Shown piece after piece: positions 5,313-8,650 of a stretch of DNA of 8,650 bases (positions within the stretch are counted from its first letter, which is position 1; each line of letters begins with the position of its first letter). The position numbers were made by a program, and so were the translations under genes. The notes beneath the pieces are model-generated. The model worked only from the letters and a program-made list of their open reading frames with translations, was not told where the DNA came from and ran no database searches. This DNA comes from Methanoculleus sp. UBA208 (GTDB lineage Archaea > Halobacteriota > Methanomicrobia > Methanomicrobiales > Methanoculleaceae): assembly GCF_002498065.1 (NCBI RefSeq), contig NZ_DAFZ01000029.1, positions 1 to 8,650 on the forward strand, read 5' to 3'.

Positions 5313-7571
5313 ATGAAGAGCATGTCCAATGCGTCCCCGGCAGTTCTGCTGCGGATGTTACAGGATGCCGACCCTGCTTCTGACCCCCGGGCGTGGGAGA
5401 AGTTAAAAGCCGGCATCGATGCCCTGCTCGCCGAGAACCGGGATCTTGCCGCCCGAAACGTCCGGACAGAGCTGGAGCGCGATGCGCTCTTCGCCGCCGT
5501 AGGCAGGCAGGGGATCGTCTACGACGCCGACGGCGGGGTGATCGTGGCGGGTCCGGGCGACGAAAACCGGATAGCCCGGTCACTTTCGGGGATGCAGGAT
5601 GCGCCGCTCCGCTATCCCGACGGCAGGCCGGTTAGGCCCGAGGACCTTCCCGGGCACCGGGCACTCAGGGGAGAGACGCTTGAGTCCTGCCGGTTCGTCA
5701 TCCCTGACCCCGGGGACGAGGAGACCCACGTTACCGTATCCGCCTCGCCCATCGTGACCGGGGAGACGATCTCCGGTGCCGTCGTCACCTAGCAGGACGT
5801 CACCGGGGAAGAAAAGACCCGCCGCCGCCTCGCGGAGGCGAATACCCTGCTTGAGGGGCTGTTTGAGAGCCTCGGCGACATCGTCGGCGTCCAGTTGCCG
5901 GACCATACGATCCTGCGCTACAACCGTGCCGGCTACGAGATGCTCGGGATGACGCCGGAGGAGGTGAAAGGGCGGAAGTGCTACGAACTCATCGGGCGGA
6001 CCGGGCCCTGCGCGGTCTGCGCGACGGATCTTGCGCTCGCGAGTAGAAAGCAGGAGGTTGTCGAGAAGTTCGTGCCCGAACTCGGCCGTTACCTGGAATG
6101 CCGCTCAAGCCCGATCCTCGACGAACAGGGGGAAGTGGCGTTAATCGTCGAGCAGCTCTACGATATCACCGACCGGAAGCGTGCCGAGGAGGAGCGCCGG
6201 GAGAGCGAGGCGACGGCCCGCGCTCTCCTCGACGCTCCCGAAGAGACGATCGTTCTCCTCGATACGGAAGGCAGGCTTATCGACGTCAACGAGACGGCGA
6301 CCCGGCGGTTTGCGCTCTCCCGTGAGGACCTCCTCGGCACGAATGTATGTGATCTTCTCCCGCCGGACATGGCGGAGACGTACGCGGCCCGCTTCCACGA
6401 GGTCGCCGCCTCAGGCAAGGCCGCACGGTTCGAAGATACATGGGAAGGGCGCCTGTACGACGCCGTTCTCTACCCGGTCGGGGACGCAAACGGTGCCGTC
6501 GCCCGGATCGCGGTCATTACGAGGGATATCACCGATGTGAAGCGGGCGGAAGATGCCCTGCGGAAGCGGACGCAGGACCTGAACGAGCGGATAAAAGAAC
6601 TTTCGACCCTTTACGCGGTATCACGCATCATCGAGCGGCCGGGGATCTCGCTTGACGCAATCTTCCGCGACGCCGTTCTGGTGCTCCCTTTGGGCTGGCA
6701 GTACCCGGAGGACACCGTCGCCAGGATCACGGTACGCGGGCGCGAGTACAGGACGGAGCGGTTCCGGGAGACGCCCTGGCGGCAGGCGTCTCCGATCGTC
6801 GCCCACGCCGAGACGGTCGGGACGGTGGAGGTCTGCTACCTCCGCGAGATGCCCGAGGAGGACGAAGGCCCGTTCCTCGCCGAAGAGCGGTCGCTGATAG
6901 ATACTATCGCCGGACGTCTCGGGAGGACGGTGGAGCGGTTCCAGGCGCGGGACTCCCTCGAAAAGAGCGAATCACAGTTCCGGGAGATCACGCAGCAGAG
7001 TTTCGATATGATCTATACCTGCTACCACGAGGGCGGGATCGCCTACATCTCCCCGGCGGTGATGAGGATCCTCGGCTATACCCCGGACGAACTCATCGGC
7101 CGCAAGTGCCGCGACTACGTCGCCCCCTCGTCCCTCCCCGTGTGGGAAGAGGGACGGAAGAGGATAGCCCGGGGCGAGCCGGTCGAGGGGCTCGAGATTG
7201 AGTTCCGCCGCAAAGACGGGTCCGTGGCGTTCCTCGAGCTGAACGAATCCCCGATCGTCCGTGACCGGTCGGTGATCGGGGTTCACGTGGTCGGCAGGGA
7301 CATCACCGAGCGCAAGCAGAACGAGCAGCTCCGGCAGCAGGCGTTCGAGCAGATCGAGCGGAACATCGAGCAGTTCGCGATCCTCGGCGACCACATACGC
7401 CAGCCGCTCCAGGTGATCCTCGGCATGACCGAACTGCTTGAGGAGGGGACGGCCGTAGAGAAGATCCGGGAGCAGGTCGAGCGGATCAACAGTTATGTCC
7501 GGGAGCTCGACAGGGGCTGGATCGAGTCGAGGCAGGTCCGGGAGTTCCTCAGGAAGCACGAGCTGGCGTGA
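5313..7571 (+). pseudogene. Multi-PAS/GAF signalling protein interrupted by one in-frame TAG (codon 160)
   Basis: One frame of 752 codons runs from ATG 5313 (GGAG seven bases upstream) to TGA 7571, broken only by TAG at 5790-5792. Codons 1-159 give a coiled coil (about 35-65) and a first PAS domain ending ISGAVVT; codons 161-167, QDVTGEE, are the usual PAS-end motif, so codon 160 was probably Trp (TGG to TAG). Then come PAS2 (about 178-285) with Cys223, Cys233 and Cys236; PAS3 (300-415, ending ITRDITDVKRAE); a GAF-like domain (425-546); PAS4 (552-668, ending GRDITERK); and a C-terminal helical segment with ILGDHIRQPLQVI, a DHp-like box with His694. No HATPase domain follows, as I recall for many Methanomicrobiales PAS proteins. 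No membrane segment is seen, so it is cytoplasmic. Restart after the TAG is doubtful: the first candidate is TTG 5895 with no ribosome site. It could be a recent pseudogene, a readthrough/recoded gene or a base-call error. Confidence 0.8.
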
Positions 7572-7609
7572 GGGAAAAAGGGATATCCGGCGCAACGGTA
7601 AATATTGCA

Positions 7610-7650
7610 CCGTGCTCCTTGCACGGAGGAGCGGCCCTGTGCCGCTCCTC
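7610..7650. terminator. Two adjacent perfect hairpins between convergent coding segments
   Basis: Hairpin 1 is CCGTGC-TCCTT-GCACGG (7610-7626). Hairpin 2 is a 10-bp perfect stem, GAGGAGCGGC/GCCGCTCCTC, with a 5-base loop (7626-7650). They lie 39 bases after the PAS-gene stop and directly at the end of the minus-strand ArsR-like fragment, whose TGA overlaps hairpin 2. Neither is followed by a T-run. They may be bidirectional termination or mRNA 3'-end stability elements. A TAAATATT patch (7599-7606) just upstream could alternatively be a promoter for a short structured RNA. Confidence 0.4.
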
Positions 7651-7732
7651 AGACGGTCCACGCCGCTCCGTCATCGGTGACCCGGTAGACGATCCAGTTC
7701 CCCTGCGCCTCGCCGGCGATCAACCCGGCCAC
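7649..7732 (-). pseudogene. Remnant of an ArsR-family winged-helix regulator (C-terminal wing)
   Basis: A minus-strand frame of 27 codons from GTG 7732 (in-frame TAG just upstream at 7739-7741) to TGA 7649. Its residues AGLI-AGE-AQGNWIVYRVTDDG resemble the helix-end and beta-hairpin wing of ArsR-type repressors (pattern AGLI.GE.QGNW..YR.). Third positions are G or C in 27 of 29 codons by hand count (7652-7738), while first and second positions are much lower, a clear coding signature. Upstream of the TAG the same frame loses this bias, and no recognition helix or dimerisation helices are visible. The gene therefore looks 5'-truncated or decayed. It sits divergent to the redox operon at 7860, where an ArsR regulator would be expected. 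It could alternatively be a genuine mini-protein, but no ribosome site is visible. Confidence 0.45.
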
Positions 7733-7794
7733 CCCCGGCTATACACCGAATGCCGCCGTGCCTGCATCTCCTTCAACTCTTTTTGGAACCAGAA

Positions 7795-7804
7795 CCTTTA
7801 TGTG
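7795..7804 (+). promoter_or_regulatory. TATA-like box of the redox operon
   Basis: CCTTTATGTG, with the expected transcription start about 7822-7828, inside the dyad at 7822-7841. The leader to ATG 7860 would be about 35 bases and contains GTGGAG (7845-7850) as ribosome site. Confidence 0.5.
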
Positions 7805-7821
7805 ATAACGTTGCCTACCTT

Positions 7822-7841
7822 GTTTCAAATAATGTTGAAAC
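7822..7841 (+). promoter_or_regulatory. Operator-like perfect dyad over the predicted transcription start
   Basis: GTTTCAA - six bases (ATAATG) - TTGAAAC, a perfect 7+7 inverted repeat. The position just downstream of the TATA box suits repression by a homodimeric winged-helix factor; the TCAA-N6-TTGA core resembles dyads bound by ArsR/SmtB-type repressors (inference from general knowledge). An RNA hairpin is less likely given the AT-rich stem. Confidence 0.5.
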
Positions 7842-7859
7842 AGAGTGGAGCGTACCGCT

Positions 7860-8000
7860 ATGACAGACGACACCGACAAAAACCGGAAGGAAGGCCTCGC
7901 CGGAAGGATTAAGAGGCTCCTTGCGCCGGAGAGCGACTGCGGCTGCTGCTGCGGCGGCATGAAGGTTGTGCCGAAGAAGACGGACGAGAAGAAGGAGTGA
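7860..8000 (+). CDS. 46-residue Cys-cluster microprotein heading a redox operon
   Basis: ATG 7860 to TGA 7998-8000, with ribosome site GTGGAG nine bases upstream. The N-terminus is charged, with a short amphipathic segment GRIKRLLAPE (15-24). A cysteine cluster CGCCC (C27, C29, C30, C31) and GGMKVVPKK follow, then a Lys/Glu tail. I recall small proteins with a CC(C) motif followed by a KIVPK-like strand in archaeal and clostridial operons that also carry ArsR regulators, permeases and thioredoxin-like proteins; I cannot name the family. Four closely spaced Cys suggest a thiol relay, metal(loid) binding or cluster delivery. The FTR-like gene begins 14 bases after its stop, so the two are almost certainly co-transcribed. 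Confidence 0.75.
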   Translation: MTDDTDKNRKEGLAGRIKRLLAPESDCGCCCGGMKVVPKKTDEKKE

Positions 8001-8013
8001 CCGGAAGCGGAGC

Positions 8014-8331
8014 ATGGCAGACGAACCGACGGCCCTGACCGAAGATGAACTGGTCGACGAGATCGGTGCCTGGGCGGAGGAGTACGCCCGCGAACACGAT
8101 CTCGTGCTCAACCCGGACGAACGGGTCAGAAACGCCGTCATCCGGGGGCTTGCCAGAAACCAGCTCCGTTACGGCAGACGCTACTGCCCCTGCCGCATCC
8201 GGAAAGGCGTGCCGGAAGAAGACGCGAAGATTGCCTGCCCCTGCGTCTACCACCTGGACGAGATCGCCGGCGAAGGAAAGTGCCACTGCAACCTCTTCTT
8301 CCGGAAGGATGCAGTAGGACAGGAGGAATAG
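8014..8331 (+). CDS. Ferredoxin-thioredoxin reductase catalytic-subunit-like protein
   Basis: 105 residues. It carries the full six-Cys signature of the FTR catalytic (beta) subunit: CPC (58-60), CPC (75-77) and CHC (90-92), with VYH after the second pair. In the plant/cyanobacterial enzyme these residues hold a [4Fe-4S] cluster next to a redox-active disulfide and pass electrons from ferredoxin to thioredoxin. Spacings here are 14 and 12 residues, against 16 and 8 in the plant protein, as expected for archaeal homologues. The N-terminal 55 residues form charged helices. ATG 8014 is chosen over longer starts because upstream codons overlap the previous gene in another frame and because GGAAGCGGAG precedes it. 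No FTR variable subunit or thioredoxin is visible in the window. Stop TAG, two bases before the next ATG. Cytoplasmic. Confidence 0.9.
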   Translation: MADEPTALTEDELVDEIGAWAEEYAREHDLVLNPDERVRNAVIRGLARNQLRYGRRYCPCRIRKGVPEEDAKIACPCVYHLDEIAGEGKCHCNLFFRKDAVGQEE

Positions 8332-8333
8332 GG

Positions 8334-8579
8334 ATGGCCGACCCGATGCTCTGGGACGGAGCGGAACTCTGGGTGCTGCTGGCGGCCGTTATCGCCTTCA
8401 TGTTCGGCGTGCCCCTCCTGATACGGATGGGGAAAACGGCAGTTATAGCCGAATACAGCCGTCAATGCATGCCGCCGGCGGAGGGCGAGCGAATGAACAC
8501 AGATATCATCGGGGTCGCCGTCCCTCGCCGGCGTGGCGTTCCAGGCCCTTGCCGCCATCCGAATGAACATCCCGCATGA
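8334..8579 (+). CDS. Small single-helix membrane protein; C-terminus probably frameshifted
   Basis: The annotated frame gives 81 residues from ATG 8334 (AGGAGG seven bases upstream, two bases after the FTR stop). There is one clear transmembrane helix at about 11-31 (ELWVLLAAVIAFMFGVPLL), then a basic/polar part. After about residue 60 the frame turns into Arg/Pro-rich, low-bias sequence (third-position GC 11 of 21 codons for 8514-8576). The +1 frame over the same bases has 18 of 21 and reads SPSLAGVAFQALAAIRMN. Skipping one G in the GGGG run (8511-8514) joins the frames, and the joined frame stays open into the ATG at 8611 and beyond. A one-base insertion, a sequencing slip or a separate overlapping gene are all possible. 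I do not recognise the family. Confidence 0.55.
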   Translation: MADPMLWDGAELWVLLAAVIAFMFGVPLLIRMGKTAVIAEYSRQCMPPAEGERMNTDIIGVAVPRRRGVPGPCRHPNEHPA

Positions 8580-8610
8580 GAACATCGAACTACATAGAAA
8601 GGAACAGACA

Positions 8611-8650
8611 ATGATTGACATACTCATAGGCGCTCTTGCGTCGGGGCTCG
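8611..8650 (+). CDS. Start of a further membrane protein, cut by the window edge
   Basis: ATG 8611 with AAAGGA (8598-8603) seven bases upstream; the 13 visible residues, MIDILIGALASGL, look like the start of a first transmembrane helix. A permease or a CcdA-like thiol-transfer membrane protein would suit a redox/ArsR-type operon, but 13 residues cannot distinguish them. The frame is also open upstream to 8497, so this ATG could be internal to a longer product joined to the preceding frame. Confidence 0.45.
   Translation, partial: MIDILIGALASGL

Noticed and set aside
4292..5416. Minus-strand 374-residue open frame spanning the trkH start and the intergenic region
   Set aside because: It is a frame-shifted shadow of trkH over its 5' half and then Arg/Ser/Pro-rich text; no motif, no promoter or ribosome site.
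5790..5792. Reading the TAG as pyrrolysine
   Set aside because: No pyl genes are visible, the gene is not a methylamine methyltransferase, and several other genes here end in TAG; kept only as an alternative.
5895..7571. Treating the downstream half of the PAS protein as an independent 558-residue gene
   Set aside because: Its only early start is a TTG with no ribosome site inside PAS2, and the frame is open and domain-consistent back to codon 161.
1..8650. CRISPR array, tRNA, rRNA or insertion sequence
   Set aside because: I looked for regularly spaced repeats, tRNA-like T-loops (GGTTCRA-type), rRNA words and transposase motifs on both strands and saw none that held up.

Overview
The window looks like a high-GC (about 60%) euryarchaeal chromosome, most likely a hydrogenotrophic methanogen of the Methanomicrobiales (Methanoculleus-like). 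The reasons are TATA boxes of the TTTATATA type, at least one probably leaderless gene, T-run termination, GC-rich third codon positions, and the protein types: a zinc-ribbon/PUA/PAPS-reductase fusion, a multi-PAS regulator with an unusual C-terminus, and an archaeal ferredoxin-thioredoxin-reductase-like protein. The genus is an inference; no rRNA gene or other marker is present.

Layout. Positions 1-300 are non-coding, with degenerate hairpin repeats and a T-run terminator. Positions 306-2304 (minus strand) hold a two-gene unit: a PAPS-reductase-like protein followed by an overlapping hisH. Positions 2305-2700 form a divergent regulatory region with dyads, a TATA box and a long structured leader. 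It precedes a two-helix membrane protein (2703-3023, plus). At 3146-3313 lies a complete small transcription unit for a 26-residue lysine-rich microprotein with very strong expression signals. Positions 3379-4890 (minus) encode a TrkH-type potassium transporter subunit. Positions 4891-5312 are a divergent intergenic region with two TATA-like boxes.

Positions 5313-7571 (plus) encode a multi-PAS/GAF signalling protein of about 750 residues, split by one in-frame TAG at 5790. The reading frame continues with full domain logic on both sides, so this is a recent nonsense mutation, a recoded codon or a sequencing error. Positions 7572-7732 hold tandem hairpins and, on the minus strand, a short piece with strong codon bias that resembles the recognition wing of an ArsR-family repressor.

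From about 7795 to the right edge is a plus-strand thiol/redox-flavoured operon. It has a TATA box, a perfect operator-like dyad, a 46-residue Cys-cluster microprotein, an FTR-catalytic-subunit-like protein, a small membrane protein whose reading frame seems to shift near 8514, and the first codons of another membrane protein. The ArsR-like remnant beside an intact operator dyad and this redox operon is the most system-like signal in the window; the TAG-interrupted sensor protein is the clearest anomaly.
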